A DNA stretch of 64,000 nt from Sediminibacterium sp. (GCF_019264485.1 NZ_JAHVAA010000005.1:1-64000), one strand, 5' to 3'; numbered from the stretch's first letter, positions 49,493 through 58,414 are shown. Notes: generated by a model from the letters alone, not told the origin. Numbers and translations are program-made.

Positions 49493-50470
49493 TCAGCAGC
49501 AACCACCTCCATCATAAAAGAAAGTAGAACCTGAGATAAAGATATCTTTTCTGTTCAGCCTGCTCAATGCACCCGCCGTTTTATCGCAAACAGCAAGTGG
49601 TTGATTGGGTAGAAGGACATGTCCTTTTTCATCATCAAAATATTCTTCCTTACCATAATAGATGGCTGTTTTACCGGTGAAAACACAGGGTCCGTCATCC
49701 GGCATAGGGTCTTTAATGGCACATACTTCAACGCTCTCAATATAAATAAGTGAATCAGTATCATAGTTTTCCGGATCAAGAATGCGGTAAGGTCTTTTTG
49801 CGCGTATTTCAACAGTGCCAAAACCAATATCGGTAATCATATTAATATAATCCTGAAGTGGTAAGGCCCCACTCAAACATAATGCCCTTAGTCTGGCATC
49901 CTGTTTTAAACTTTCCGGCATCGCCTGTTCGCAGGTAGGATCGCTTAATACCAGTCTGCCCCTGGGTTTAAGTACGCGGTACATTTCTTTTAGCGCCTGT
50001 TTAAGTTCTGCTTCTTCAAAAATGTTGAATAAACAATTCTGAGCAGCCACATCAACACTGTTATCATCGATGGGCAAACTCAATGCACTCCCTTTCCTGA
50101 TGTCTACAAACTCACTGCTGAACCAGGAATTTTGTGCTTCAGCTTCAATCATATTTTCCTGGCAGACTTTGATCATTTCATCAACAATATCTACACCTAT
50201 AATAGCTTTATTTCTTCTGCTGAAATAAGAAAACTGCAGCAGTTCCATCCCCCCACCAATACCTACATATAAAACGGTAGGGCTATTAACCATATCTCTT
50301 GCATTCACTGTACTACCACATCCATAATTCATCTCTAACATCTTTTGTGGTATGGATAAACCTGGTAATAACCATACAGGCGTTGTGGTACAGCACAACC
50401 CTTTCTGCGGATTCTCAGCGGCCTCTTTGTATACATCATAAGTTGTTTCGAGGTAATTAGACATATTCAA
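49493..50470 (-). CDS. arsM: Arsenosugar biosynthesis arsenite methyltransferase ArsM
   Basis: 325 aa. It is a Rossmann SAM-methyltransferase with VLYVGIGGGMELLQFSYF (SAM site) and NSVDVAAQNCLFNIFEEAEL. Cysteines proposed to bind As(III) lie in QKGLCCTTTPVW near residue 25, in the central part and in the final GGGCC. It should make di- or trimethylated arsenicals from arsenite. It overlaps the TIGR04282 gene by 4 nt and is the last gene of the five-gene minus-strand unit. Confidence 0.9.
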   Translation of the reverse strand: MNMSNYLETTYDVYKEAAENPQKGLCCTTTPVWLLPGLSIPQKMLEMNYGCGSTVNARDMVNSPTVLYVGIGGGMELLQFSYFSRRNKAIIGVDIVDEMIKVCQENMIEAEAQNSWFSSEFVDIRKGSALSLPIDDNSVDVAAQNCLFNIFEEAELKQALKEMYRVLKPRGRLVLSDPTCEQAMPESLKQDARLRALCLSGALPLQDYINMITDIGFGTVEIRAKRPYRILDPENYDTDSLIYIESVEVCAIKDPMPDDGPCVFTGKTAIYYGKEEYFDDEKGHVLLPNQPLAVCDKTAGALSRLNRKDIFISGSTFFYDGGGCC

Positions 50471-51072
50471 TCGTTTAATTGTTTTTTGATTTTGTATTGG
50501 TTCCAGTCTTCTTCGGTATCAATATCATGTAATACGGGAAGTGCAGTATATGAAACCTGATGCTGTAAAAAATCATTTACCGTGTTTTCATAAACCATAT
50601 CCGTACTCCAGGATTTATTGATAAACAAAAAGGGGTAATTTTTTTTCATTCCGAGTAAATAGTATCCACCATCCGCTGAAGGACCAATCACTGCTTCACG
50701 CCTGTTCAATGAATCAAATGCTTCTTCTATTATTGACGCATTCAATTCAAAACAATCGGATCCTATAATTATAACCTTTTTATAGCCCTGTTTAAAAAGA
50801 TAATCAAAAGCATTTTTCATTCTGGTACCCAGGTCATCACCTTTCTGGTTCAGTTTTGAAAATGAGGAAACATCCCATATATCATTTTCTGAAACACCAT
50901 CTGCATAAAATACATACCGATCACAATCAACTTGTCTGGTAATATCAGCGGTATGCAGGAGCAGTGATTCATAAATATGCAATGCCCTTTCATTACCAAT
51001 GGTGGATGCCAAACGGGTTTTTACTTTCCCTAAAACAGGGTTTCTGGCAAATATGATAAGCGCTTTTTCCAA
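50467..51072 (-). CDS. Arsenosugar biosynthesis glycosyltransferase, TIGR04282 type
   Basis: 201 aa. The nucleotidyl-transferase-like GT fold has ALIIFARNPVLGKVKTRLA at the start, then KLNQKGDDLGTRMKNAF, IIGSDCFELN and IGPSADGGYYLLGMK. These features define the TIGR04282 (MobA-like/cofactor guanylyltransferase-like) group of arsenosugar clusters. It is followed by ArsM with a 4-nt overlap and preceded by ArsS 9 nt away. Confidence 0.88.
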   Translation of the reverse strand: MEKALIIFARNPVLGKVKTRLASTIGNERALHIYESLLLHTADITRQVDCDRYVFYADGVSENDIWDVSSFSKLNQKGDDLGTRMKNAFDYLFKQGYKKVIIIGSDCFELNASIIEEAFDSLNRREAVIGPSADGGYYLLGMKKNYPFLFINKSWSTDMVYENTVNDFLQHQVSYTALPVLHDIDTEEDWNQYKIKKQLND

Positions 51073-51081
51073 AATAGATCA

Positions 51082-52122
51082 TTAAGTAACAGAGCCGCCA
51101 CAGCTCGATCCCGAACCCGCAGTACAGCCATAACAATGTTGGTTTAAAATAATACTGCGTTTATTGATAAGGTCAGCCGAATACACAGATAAATGATCCG
51201 ACTCTTTACAAGCCACTTTTAAATCAAGCATCTGATTAAAATCGCAGTCATACAAGTACCCGTCCCAACCCACCGAAATAGTATTCCTGCACATAACATT
51301 TGCAGCAGCGGCAGGGTTAAATGCCTGAACCAGTTTATCCATATACGATTCATAATTGCCACTTACCAGTAAATAATCCAGGTAGCGGCTGATAGGCATA
51401 TTGGTAATAACATACAGGTTGTTAAACTGAATATTATACTGCTGTAACAATGCTTCTTTATATTCTTTTTCAAGTGCAGCCTGAGCTGGAGGCAGAAAAG
51501 CGCCGGCAGGGTTATACACGAGGTTGAGTAATAAACCGCTATTGGCTGTACCATACCCTACAGTATTGAGCATTTGTAATGCTTTAATGGAATCTTCAAA
51601 CACCCCGTTCCCTCTTTGCCTGTCTGTTCGGTCCTGTGTATAAAAAGGAAGTGATGAAACTACTTCTATTTCATGGTCTTTAAAAAACTGAGGGAGGTCG
51701 TGGTATTTTTTATTGGCGAGAATGATGGTGAGATTGCAACGCACAATAATATGCCTGTTCAGTTTTTTGATGGCTGTAACAAACCACCTGAAATCTGGGT
51801 TCATTTCCGGTGCACCACCAGTGAGGTCAACTGTTGTGAAAGAAGTATTTTTTTCCAATACTTCCAGGCAAAGCAGCATGGTTTCCCTGGTCATGATTTC
51901 TTTTCTGTCAGGACCGGCATCAACATGACAGTGTTTGCAAACCTGGTTACACATTTTACCAACGTTTACCTGAAATATTTCAGGTTGCACGGGTAATAAT
52001 GGAAAGAGACCAGCCTGCTGCATCCTGTCTGTAAAAAGAGGCAATTTTTTATCATGCTCCAATACGTCTAACTGATGACCAGCATCGGCCAGTGCATGTT
52101 GTAATGCTTTTAGTGATTTCAT
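51082..52122 (-). CDS. arsS: Arsenosugar biosynthesis radical SAM protein ArsS
   Basis: 346 aa. The radical SAM cluster motif CxxxCxxC is CNQVCKHCHVDAGPD, followed by TVDLTGGAPEMNP. A C-terminal Cys-rich SPASM-like segment carries CRNTISVGWDGYLYDCDFNQ and CYGCTAGSGSSCGGS. ArsS is thought to transfer a 5'-deoxyadenosyl group to dimethylarsenic, forming the arsenic-ribose bond. It lies between the CMD peroxidase-like and TIGR04282 genes. Confidence 0.92.
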   Translation of the reverse strand: MKSLKALQHALADAGHQLDVLEHDKKLPLFTDRMQQAGLFPLLPVQPEIFQVNVGKMCNQVCKHCHVDAGPDRKEIMTRETMLLCLEVLEKNTSFTTVDLTGGAPEMNPDFRWFVTAIKKLNRHIIVRCNLTIILANKKYHDLPQFFKDHEIEVVSSLPFYTQDRTDRQRGNGVFEDSIKALQMLNTVGYGTANSGLLLNLVYNPAGAFLPPAQAALEKEYKEALLQQYNIQFNNLYVITNMPISRYLDYLLVSGNYESYMDKLVQAFNPAAAANVMCRNTISVGWDGYLYDCDFNQMLDLKVACKESDHLSVYSADLINKRSIILNQHCYGCTAGSGSSCGGSVT

Positions 52123-52155
52123 TTGATTCCTTTGTAGCGATAAGATTGTATGGGG

Positions 52156-52491
52156 TTACATGGAAATAGCTTTCACCTTATTCATCATCTGAACACCATG
52201 TACCAGCGCCGCACCACCTTTAATGGCTGAGGCAACATGAACAGCTTCCATCATCTGTGTTTCACTCCATCCTTTTTCATATGCATCGCTGCTGTAGGCA
52301 TCTATACAGTACGGACATTGTACAGCATGTGCCACTGCCAATGCAATCAATGATTTTTCACGTGCACTCAATGCACTGTCTTTAAATACCTCACCATACC
52401 AGGCAAAAAATTTATCAGCCATATCTTTTTGGTATTCTCCCACGGCGGAGAATTTACCAAGGTCTTCTGCATTGTAATAATGATTAGCCAT
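52156..52491 (-). CDS. Arsenosugar-associated carboxymuconolactone-decarboxylase (AhpD-like) protein
   Basis: 111 aa. The AhpD-like redox motif CxxC with downstream His is visible as VQCPYCIDAYSSDAYEKG, preceded by EKSLIALAVAHA. Such proteins have peroxidase or disulfide activity; this subgroup goes with arsenosugar genes. Its start lies 1 nt after the DUF547 stop. Confidence 0.88.
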   Translation of the reverse strand: MANHYYNAEDLGKFSAVGEYQKDMADKFFAWYGEVFKDSALSAREKSLIALAVAHAVQCPYCIDAYSSDAYEKGWSETQMMEAVHVASAIKGGAALVHGVQMMNKVKAISM

Positions 52492-52492
52492 C

Positions 52493-53281
52493 TTAGTCGG
52501 TTTTATAATTGTCTAAATAAAGATTCCAGTCATATTTTTTAAATGAAACAGATGGATTTGTATCCGTTGGGATAACACCCGTTTTCTTTAATAGTTCTTT
52601 CATTTTTCTTTTACCGCCAAAATCGCCCCTGAACCAGCCCATAATGGCCGGTAATGCAATATGGTTACGCTCAGCATCATAGGTTGATTCGCTTTTTAAA
52701 TAAATTTTGGTAGCCAGGTCCAATTGTTTGTCGAGTTGATCGGCTTTGTAAAAAGCTATCGGAGGGCAACTCCTGGCACCGCAGTTCAATGCAAAATGTA
52801 TCCGGTAATCTACAGTGTCTACACGGTTCTCTTTTTCAAAAGTGGAAGGGAAAAGCCTGTTTATATAACCCATGCTCCATTTTGTCTTCGACCTGCGAAG
52901 TAACCCATGTTCAATTCTATCGAGGCTTAATAACTGCCCGGCAATATTGATCTTTTTATTGCCAAAAAACTGACTTCTTTTTTTATACTGATCAGGATTT
53001 TTAGAAAGAAATAATTGAGTGAAAGCATTATAAATATTTAACCAGAAAGCTTTTTTTCTGCTATCTGTATTTAATGCGGCCACTAATTCGGCAGGCGTTA
53101 TTTTCTGAAAATAAAGCACCAGTGAATCAGCCGGTTCACGCTTTTTTGCAAGAAGGAGTAATTGTTGAGATGCTTTTGTTATGCTGTTTTCTTCATTGTA
53201 TGAAGGGGTATTGGCAATAAGCTTTTGGTTAACCGTAACCTGCAAAAAGAAAAAAATAAGTAAGAGGAATGATTTTTGCAT
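52493..53281 (-). CDS. DUF547-domain secreted protein in the arsenosugar cluster
   Basis: 262 aa from ATG 53281, which begins a Sec signal (MQKSFLLLIFFFLQVTVNQK); an upstream TTG at 53353 would bury the signal. DUF547 features are seen: KAFWLNIYNAFTQLFL, SLDRIEHGLLR, DYRIHFALNCGARSCPP and AIMGWFRGDFGG. The Cys in NCGARSCPP may be catalytic (papain/transglutaminase-like fold suspected). The role in arsenic metabolism is unknown, but it is the first gene of the minus-strand unit and divergent from the PNP gene. Confidence 0.83.
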   Translation of the reverse strand: MQKSFLLLIFFFLQVTVNQKLIANTPSYNEENSITKASQQLLLLAKKREPADSLVLYFQKITPAELVAALNTDSRKKAFWLNIYNAFTQLFLSKNPDQYKKRSQFFGNKKINIAGQLLSLDRIEHGLLRRSKTKWSMGYINRLFPSTFEKENRVDTVDYRIHFALNCGARSCPPIAFYKADQLDKQLDLATKIYLKSESTYDAERNHIALPAIMGWFRGDFGGKRKMKELLKKTGVIPTDTNPSVSFKKYDWNLYLDNYKTD

Positions 53282-53345
53282 ACGATAAATACGTTCAGAG
53301 AACACAGATAGTTTTATTTTACAGAACGAAAAATTACTTGTTATT

Positions 53346-54173
53346 ATGGACAATATGTTGCAAAAGATTAAAGAGACCGCTTCATTCCTGCTTTCAAAAG
53401 GATTTGTGGCCCCTGAAACAGGCGTTGTATTAGGAACAGGGCTTGGTGCATTTGTTCAGCATATGAACATTGAGTGCAGCATACCCTACCATGAAATACC
53501 TCATTTTCCCATAGCTACGGTTGAATTTCATAAAGGGCAGTTGTTGTTTGGAGACGTGAATGGTGTAAAAGTGGTGGCTATGCAGGGACGCTTTCATTAT
53601 TATGAAGGGTATAGCATGCAACAAATTACCTTCCCCATCCGTGTAATGAAGGAACTGGGTATAAAATTTCTGTTATTAAGTAATGCGGCTGGCGGCATGA
53701 ATGCTTTTTATAAAAAAGGAGATATGGTGTTAATCGATGATCATATCAATATGTTACCCGAAAATCCACTTCGGGGTCTGAATGATCCGGCATTTGGAAA
53801 CCGGTTTGTAGATATGTGCAGACCCTATGATGAAGAGATGGGTCATATACTGGTTAAGGCAGCCCATACAGTGCAAAAAGAATTATTACATGGAGTATAT
53901 GTATCCGTGCAGGGTCCTAACCTGGAGACAAGAGCAGAATACAGGTACCTGCGGGCATCGGGTGCCGATATGGTGGGTATGAGTACAGTACCGGAAGTAA
54001 TTGTTGCCAATCATATTGGATTACGCTGCGCAGCAGTGAGTGTAATAACCGATGAATGTGACCCTGATAACCTTTTACCCGTAAATATTTCTGAGATCAT
54101 TGAAGTAGCCGGAAGGGCCGATGAAGGGTTAAGTACCATTTTTGCAACATCCATAAAAATGATGAAGTCATAA
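53346..54173 (+). CDS. Purine nucleoside phosphorylase
   Basis: 275 aa. PNP-I family features are present: VVLGTGLGAFVQHM, IPHFPIATVEFHKGQLLFG, MQGRFHYYEGYSMQQITFPIRV, LSNAAGGMN, SVQGPNLETRAEYRYLRASGADMVGMSTVPE and DECDPDNL. It cleaves purine nucleosides with phosphate. In this cluster it may remove adenine from the arsenic-containing adenosine product of ArsS (inference). It is divergent from the DUF547 gene with 64 bp between. Confidence 0.93.
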   Translation: MDNMLQKIKETASFLLSKGFVAPETGVVLGTGLGAFVQHMNIECSIPYHEIPHFPIATVEFHKGQLLFGDVNGVKVVAMQGRFHYYEGYSMQQITFPIRVMKELGIKFLLLSNAAGGMNAFYKKGDMVLIDDHINMLPENPLRGLNDPAFGNRFVDMCRPYDEEMGHILVKAAHTVQKELLHGVYVSVQGPNLETRAEYRYLRASGADMVGMSTVPEVIVANHIGLRCAAVSVITDECDPDNLLPVNISEIIEVAGRADEGLSTIFATSIKMMKS

Positions 54174-54223
54174 TAACTGCCTGTCAATAGAAATATTTTG
54201 TACCTTTTTCATCCAAAATAAAT

Positions 54224-55582
54224 ATGATGAGAAAAATAGGCTGGCTGTTTTTATTGATTTGTTATACCCAGGGGTTTTCCCAAAATGAAACAAGCCGCTG
54301 GACCAGTTTATTCAATGGCCGAAACCTCGATGGATGGAAGCAGTTGAATGGAAAAGCAAAATATACCGTATCAAACGGAGAGATCGTAGGTACAACCGTT
54401 TTTGGTGAACCCAATTCTTTTTTAGCTACAGAAAAAAAATACAAAGATTTTATCCTCGAACTTGAATTCAAACTCGATGCTGCCATGAATTCAGGCATAC
54501 AGTTCCGGAGCGAAAGTAAAGCCGAATACCAGAATGGACGTGTGCATGGTTACCAGTTTGAAATAGATCCATCGCCGCGCGCATGGACGGGTGGTATTTA
54601 TGACGAAGCGCGCAGAGACTGGCTCTATACCCTGGATTATAATCCCTCAGCAAAAACTGCATACAAAGCCGGAGAGTGGAATAAATGCCGCATTGAATGT
54701 ATTGGAAACACATTAAGAACTTTTGTGAATGGAATACCAACCGCCAATGTGGTTGATGATCTCACTGCAGAAGGTTTTATTGCATTGCAGGTACATTCCA
54801 TCGGTAAACAGGAAGAAGCAGGTAAGCAGATCAGGTGGCGTAATATTCGTATTAAAACCAGTAACCTGCAAGGCGCTGCAACAGACAAGGTATTTGTAGC
54901 CAACTTTATTCCGAATAATGTATCGGAACAGGAAAAACAAAATGGTGTGCAGTTGTTATTCGACGGAGTAAGCACAAAAGGCTGGCGTGGAGCGCACAAA
55001 AAAATATTTCCTGAAAAAGGCTGGGAAGTAAAAGAAGGAATATTACGTGTATTACCCGCTGCCGGTGGTGAATCGGTAAATGGAGGTGATATTGTAACAG
55101 AAAAAGAATATGGCGCTTTTGTGTTTCAGTTCGAATTTAAAATGACAGAAGGTGCTAATAGTGGAGTAAAATATTTTGTGACAGAAAGTGAAAAAAATAT
55201 GGGTTCCGCTATCGGGTTAGAATACCAGGTGTTGGATGACGAAAAACATCCGGATGCAAAAATGGGTTCTATCAATAACAGAACACTGGCATCTTTATAC
55301 GATTTAATTCCTTCTGTTCGGGAGCCAAGGGCAAGAAGAAAAATAGGAGAGTGGAATAGGGGTATGGTCATCGTTCAGCCAAATGGTCATGTAACACATT
55401 ACCTCAATGGCTGGAAAATGCTCGAATACCAGCGTGGTGCACAATACTATTATGCGCTGGTGGCTAAAAGTAAATATGCACAGTGGCCCAATTTCGGAAT
55501 GTCGCCAACGGGCAGGTTATTGCTACAGGATCACGGAAATGAAGTGTGGTTTAGAAGTCTTAAAATACAAGAACTAAAATAA
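54224..55582 (+). CDS. Secreted protein with two DUF1080 (3-keto-glycoside hydrolase-like) domains
   Basis: 452 aa with a Sec signal (IGWLFLLICYTQGFSQN). Domain 1 (about 25-210) has SLFNGRNLDGWKQLNG, GEIVGTTVFG and MNSGIQFRSES. Domain 2 (about 240-450) has LLFDGVSTKGWRGAHK, GDIVTEKEYGAFVFQFEFK and GANSGVKYFV, ending EVWFRSLKIQELK. DUF1080 domains are known in hydrolases/lyases acting on 3-keto-glycosides, working with Gfo/Idh sugar dehydrogenases; one follows 86 nt downstream. Surface or periplasmic location. Confidence 0.87.
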   Translation: MMRKIGWLFLLICYTQGFSQNETSRWTSLFNGRNLDGWKQLNGKAKYTVSNGEIVGTTVFGEPNSFLATEKKYKDFILELEFKLDAAMNSGIQFRSESKAEYQNGRVHGYQFEIDPSPRAWTGGIYDEARRDWLYTLDYNPSAKTAYKAGEWNKCRIECIGNTLRTFVNGIPTANVVDDLTAEGFIALQVHSIGKQEEAGKQIRWRNIRIKTSNLQGAATDKVFVANFIPNNVSEQEKQNGVQLLFDGVSTKGWRGAHKKIFPEKGWEVKEGILRVLPAAGGESVNGGDIVTEKEYGAFVFQFEFKMTEGANSGVKYFVTESEKNMGSAIGLEYQVLDDEKHPDAKMGSINNRTLASLYDLIPSVREPRARRKIGEWNRGMVIVQPNGHVTHYLNGWKMLEYQRGAQYYYALVAKSKYAQWPNFGMSPTGRLLLQDHGNEVWFRSLKIQELK

Positions 55583-55626
55583 CTCGCTCATATTTTATAT
55601 ATCTAACAAAGAAAGCAATGATGGCT

Positions 55627-55657
55627 CCGGACTTTCGGTCATCTGACTTTCGGACTA
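55627..55657. repeat. Word-repeat tract (GACTTTCG) before the Gfo/Idh gene
   Basis: CCGGACTTTCGGTCATCT and GACTTTCGGACT units, the same words as the right arm at 11136-11166. The tract would be read as DFRSSDFRTK if translation began at 55618. Confidence 0.75.
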
Positions 55658-55668
55658 AACAAACAAAT

Positions 55669-57021
55669 ATGTCAACCAACAGAAGAAAATTTATCCAGCA
55701 ATCACTGAAAGCATCAGCAGCTGTATATGCAGCATCGATGGGTATGAGTGCTGCCAGTTATGCACGAATTATAGGAGCCAATGACCGTGTACGTGTAGGT
55801 GTAGCAGGTTATTCGGAACGGTTTAAGTTTTCATTGCTTCCCTGTTTTCAGCATCATTATAAGGAACTGAATTTTGATATCGTAGCTGTATCCGATTTGT
55901 GGAAAATAAGAAGAGAGGAAGGGCAGGCCTTTATCAAAGAGAAAATGGGTCATGATATCATGGCCTATAGAAATAATGAAGAACTCTATGCATCAAAATC
56001 AGTAGATGCTGTCATCATCAGCACAGCCGATTTTCAACATGCATTACATGCTATTGAAGCAGTACAGGCCGGTTGTGATGCATACGTTGAGAAACCTTTT
56101 GCAGAAACGATGGAAGATAATAAGGCAGCGATGAAAGCGGTAAAAGCCTCCGGTAAAATTGTGCAGATAGGTTCGCAGCGAAGAAGTGGAGTGAACTATA
56201 AGGCTGCTGATGAATTTATTAAGGCAGGAAAGTTTGGGAAAATAACCATGGTAGAATTGAGTTGGAACGTAAACCAGCCGGGCCGTTGGCGCAGACCGGG
56301 TCTGGTAGCACAGTTAAAAGAATCGGATACAGACTGGAAACGTTTTTTGATGAATCGTCCTTTTGAAGCATGGGATCCGCGTAAATACCTCGAATATCGT
56401 TTGTTCTGGCCCTACTCATCCGGAATGCCTGGCCAGTGGATGTCGCACCAGATTGATACCGTACACTGGTTCACCGGTTTAAAACATCCGAGGTCTGTAG
56501 TGGCCAATGGTGGTATATATATGTGGAACGACGGCAGAAGAAACTGGGATACCACTACTGCCGTATTCGATTACGGATCAAATGAGAAAGATGGTTTCCA
56601 GGTAATATTTACATCACGCATGCACAATGGTGATGAGAACCCTACAGAGATCTATTATTCCAATGGCGGGGAAATGAACCTCAATACCAATAAAATTTCA
56701 CCTAAAGGAGGTCTGAGAAAAAATCATGCAGATGCCATGCAGATGCAGCCGAATTTATTACCTGAGTTGAATCTTACAGACAATGCCCCGAAAGTAGTAG
56801 CATCAGCCAATACAGGAGGTGATGTACTTACTTCTGCACATATGCGTAACTGGATGGAATGTGTAAGAAGCAGGATGCAACCCAACGCACCTGTAGAAGC
56901 AGGATACTATCATTCCATTGCCAATATCATGACCACCGCTGCATCGCGCACCGGCATGAAAGCAACATTCGATGAGGTAAAACAGGAAGTGATGGTGGGA
57001 GGGAAAGTGTTTAAGTATTAG
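55669..57021 (+). CDS. Gfo/Idh/MocA-family oxidoreductase (secreted, Tat/Sec-type signal)
   Basis: 450 aa from ATG 55669 (MSTNRRKFIQQSLKASAAVY), a twin-arginine-like signal. An ATG at 55618 is in frame, but the intervening 17 codons are word-repeat DNA. The Rossmann domain has VRVGVAGYSERF, then VDAVIISTADFQH and the catalytic-site segment YVEKPFAETMEDNKAAMKA. The C-terminal oxidoreductase domain follows (WMSHQIDTVHWFTG). It probably oxidises a sugar at C3 in the periplasm, acting with the upstream DUF1080 protein. Confidence 0.87.
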   Translation: MSTNRRKFIQQSLKASAAVYAASMGMSAASYARIIGANDRVRVGVAGYSERFKFSLLPCFQHHYKELNFDIVAVSDLWKIRREEGQAFIKEKMGHDIMAYRNNEELYASKSVDAVIISTADFQHALHAIEAVQAGCDAYVEKPFAETMEDNKAAMKAVKASGKIVQIGSQRRSGVNYKAADEFIKAGKFGKITMVELSWNVNQPGRWRRPGLVAQLKESDTDWKRFLMNRPFEAWDPRKYLEYRLFWPYSSGMPGQWMSHQIDTVHWFTGLKHPRSVVANGGIYMWNDGRRNWDTTTAVFDYGSNEKDGFQVIFTSRMHNGDENPTEIYYSNGGEMNLNTNKISPKGGLRKNHADAMQMQPNLLPELNLTDNAPKVVASANTGGDVLTSAHMRNWMECVRSRMQPNAPVEAGYYHSIANIMTTAASRTGMKATFDEVKQEVMVGGKVFKY

Positions 57022-57030
57022 TGAATGGTT

Positions 57031-57126
57031 GATAGTCAATAGTCCATAGTCAATAGTCCATGGTAGGAAATAGATTGCTTACCATGGACTATTGACTATT
57101 GACTATGGACCATTAGCTATAGACTA
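57031..57126. repeat. Mirrored 7-bp word hairpin (TAGTCCA / GGACTAT)
   Basis: Left arm 57031-57066: TAGTCAA, TAGTCCA, TAGTCAA, TAGTCCA and TGG. Right arm 57080-57126: TACCATGGACTATT, GACTATT, GACTATG and GACCATT. The inner 20 nt are exact reverse complements; farther out the words are shuffled. It fills the space between the convergent Gfo/Idh and LacI genes. Confidence 0.9.
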
Positions 57127-57129
57127 ATA

Positions 57130-58116
57130 CTACAAGGATCCTCCTTGCACCAACAACGCATCAACCAGTAATTCTTTGGGATCAGCGTTTCCGTTGATGC
57201 AATCGAGCATATGGGAGAAAGCCAGATGTCCCATTTTTTCACCGCTGGTTTCTATATAAGTAATCTGGGGGTGAAACAGTTTTGGAATGGTGCCATTGCT
57301 GATGGTGAGCAAGGCAATATTGTCTGGATAACGCAATCCTTTTTCCTGGATGGTTTTTAATACACCAATCAATACTTCATCACTCATACAGAAAATAATA
57401 TCGGGCAGGTGTTTGTTCAGCATACTATTAGAAATGGTCCTGGCTTCATCCGAATTATGGGCATGTTCAATCAGCAACTGTATGTTTGGGTGTGATTGAA
57501 ATGCCTGTTGCAAAGCAGCTTCTCTTTTTTTGGTGATGGATAATTGCGGGTTACCAAAAATGGCGAGTATGGATTGATAAGGGTGCTGTAGAATAAGTTC
57601 GGCGGCCAGTTGCGCACTTTTCTCATCGGCCATACAAATCTTGTGAATACCCGATACATCGGGTACATTGTCAAAAAACACCACAGGAATATCCATTTCA
57701 CGCATACGCTCAAAACCTTTTAAATCGGTGGTGGAAGAACTTAAACAGGTAAATACACCCGACACCCGGTTCTGGCGAAACAGTTTCAGGTTATCCAGTT
57801 CAATAGCAGGGTCGTTGCCAGATTGTAAGATCATGACTGAATAACCCTGTTTGCGGGCATCTTCTTCAACGGCTGAAATAAATGTTTCATAGAAATAATT
57901 AGAAACAGTAGGTACCATAAGTCCAAGCAGCTTGCTGTTTTTTGTTCTGAGTTGAACGGCGCTGGCATTGGGTTCATAGTCGAGTGTTTCAGCCAGGTCA
58001 ATTACTTTTTGCCTGGTTTTCAAAGAAATGTCTGGGTGGTGTTTTAATGCCCTCGAAACGGTAGAAATGCTGATGCCGAGGATCTCGGAAATTTTTTTAA
58101 GCGTCGTATTCTGCAT
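57130..58116 (-). CDS. LacI-family transcriptional regulator
   Basis: 328 aa from ATG 58116 (an upstream TTG is less likely). The N-terminal HTH is TTLKKISEILGISISTVSRALKHHPDIS, followed by the hinge YEPNASAVQLR. The periplasmic-binding-protein-like effector domain has LLGLMVPTVSNYFYETFI and a C-terminal GEKMGHLAFSHM segment. It is divergent from the susC gene, so it most likely controls that pair and perhaps the DUF1080-Gfo genes in response to a sugar. Confidence 0.93.
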   Translation of the reverse strand: MQNTTLKKISEILGISISTVSRALKHHPDISLKTRQKVIDLAETLDYEPNASAVQLRTKNSKLLGLMVPTVSNYFYETFISAVEEDARKQGYSVMILQSGNDPAIELDNLKLFRQNRVSGVFTCLSSSTTDLKGFERMREMDIPVVFFDNVPDVSGIHKICMADEKSAQLAAELILQHPYQSILAIFGNPQLSITKKREAALQQAFQSHPNIQLLIEHAHNSDEARTISNSMLNKHLPDIIFCMSDEVLIGVLKTIQEKGLRYPDNIALLTISNGTIPKLFHPQITYIETSGEKMGHLAFSHMLDCINGNADPKELLVDALLVQGGSL

Positions 58117-58162
58117 TAGAGGGTCTGTTTGAAAATGGAATGTAAATAAAATTTCCACAACA

Positions 58163-58192
58163 AACATTTCCGCAAACCATTGCGGAAATGTT
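58163..58192. promoter_or_regulatory. Palindrome between lacI-type gene and susC, possible operator
   Basis: AACATTTCCGCAA (58163-58175) and its perfect complement (58180-58192) separated by ACCA. It lies 47 nt before the LacI ATG and upstream of susC. The T run on one side would also fit a terminator, but no plus-strand gene reads into it, so an autoregulatory operator is favoured. Confidence 0.5.
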
Positions 58193-58373
58193 TTTTATAT
58201 TCTTAAAATGCTGATAATCTTTTAGTTAAGAAATAATCACCTGTAAAAATTCGTCAGTATCCATTAAACTGTGCATCTTTTTGGAGAACATATTGGTCTT
58301 GTAATGGGTACAGGTATCATTTTTCCCAGAAAAACAGAAAATTTTAAGAAAAAATTTTGTTTCTGAAAAAAAT

Positions 58374-58388
58374 GTGTACTTTGTACAC
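58374..58388 (+). promoter_or_regulatory. Palindromic -7 region of susC promoter
   Basis: GTGTAC-TTT-GTACAC, a perfect 6-bp inverted repeat. It contains TACTTTG, close to the TAnnTTTG -7 box, with a TTTG 17 nt upstream (about 58357-58360) as a possible -33 box. It lies 26 nt before the susC ATG, so a regulator bound here would block the promoter. Confidence 0.55.
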
Positions 58389-58414
58389 GCTTAATAACCA
58401 ATAAACTGCCATTT

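Noticed and set aside
58163..58192. Rho-independent terminator on the plus strand
   Set aside because: The stem is followed by T residues, but no plus-strand gene precedes it within reach, since the LacI-type gene is on the other strand. An operator role was preferred, with modest confidence.
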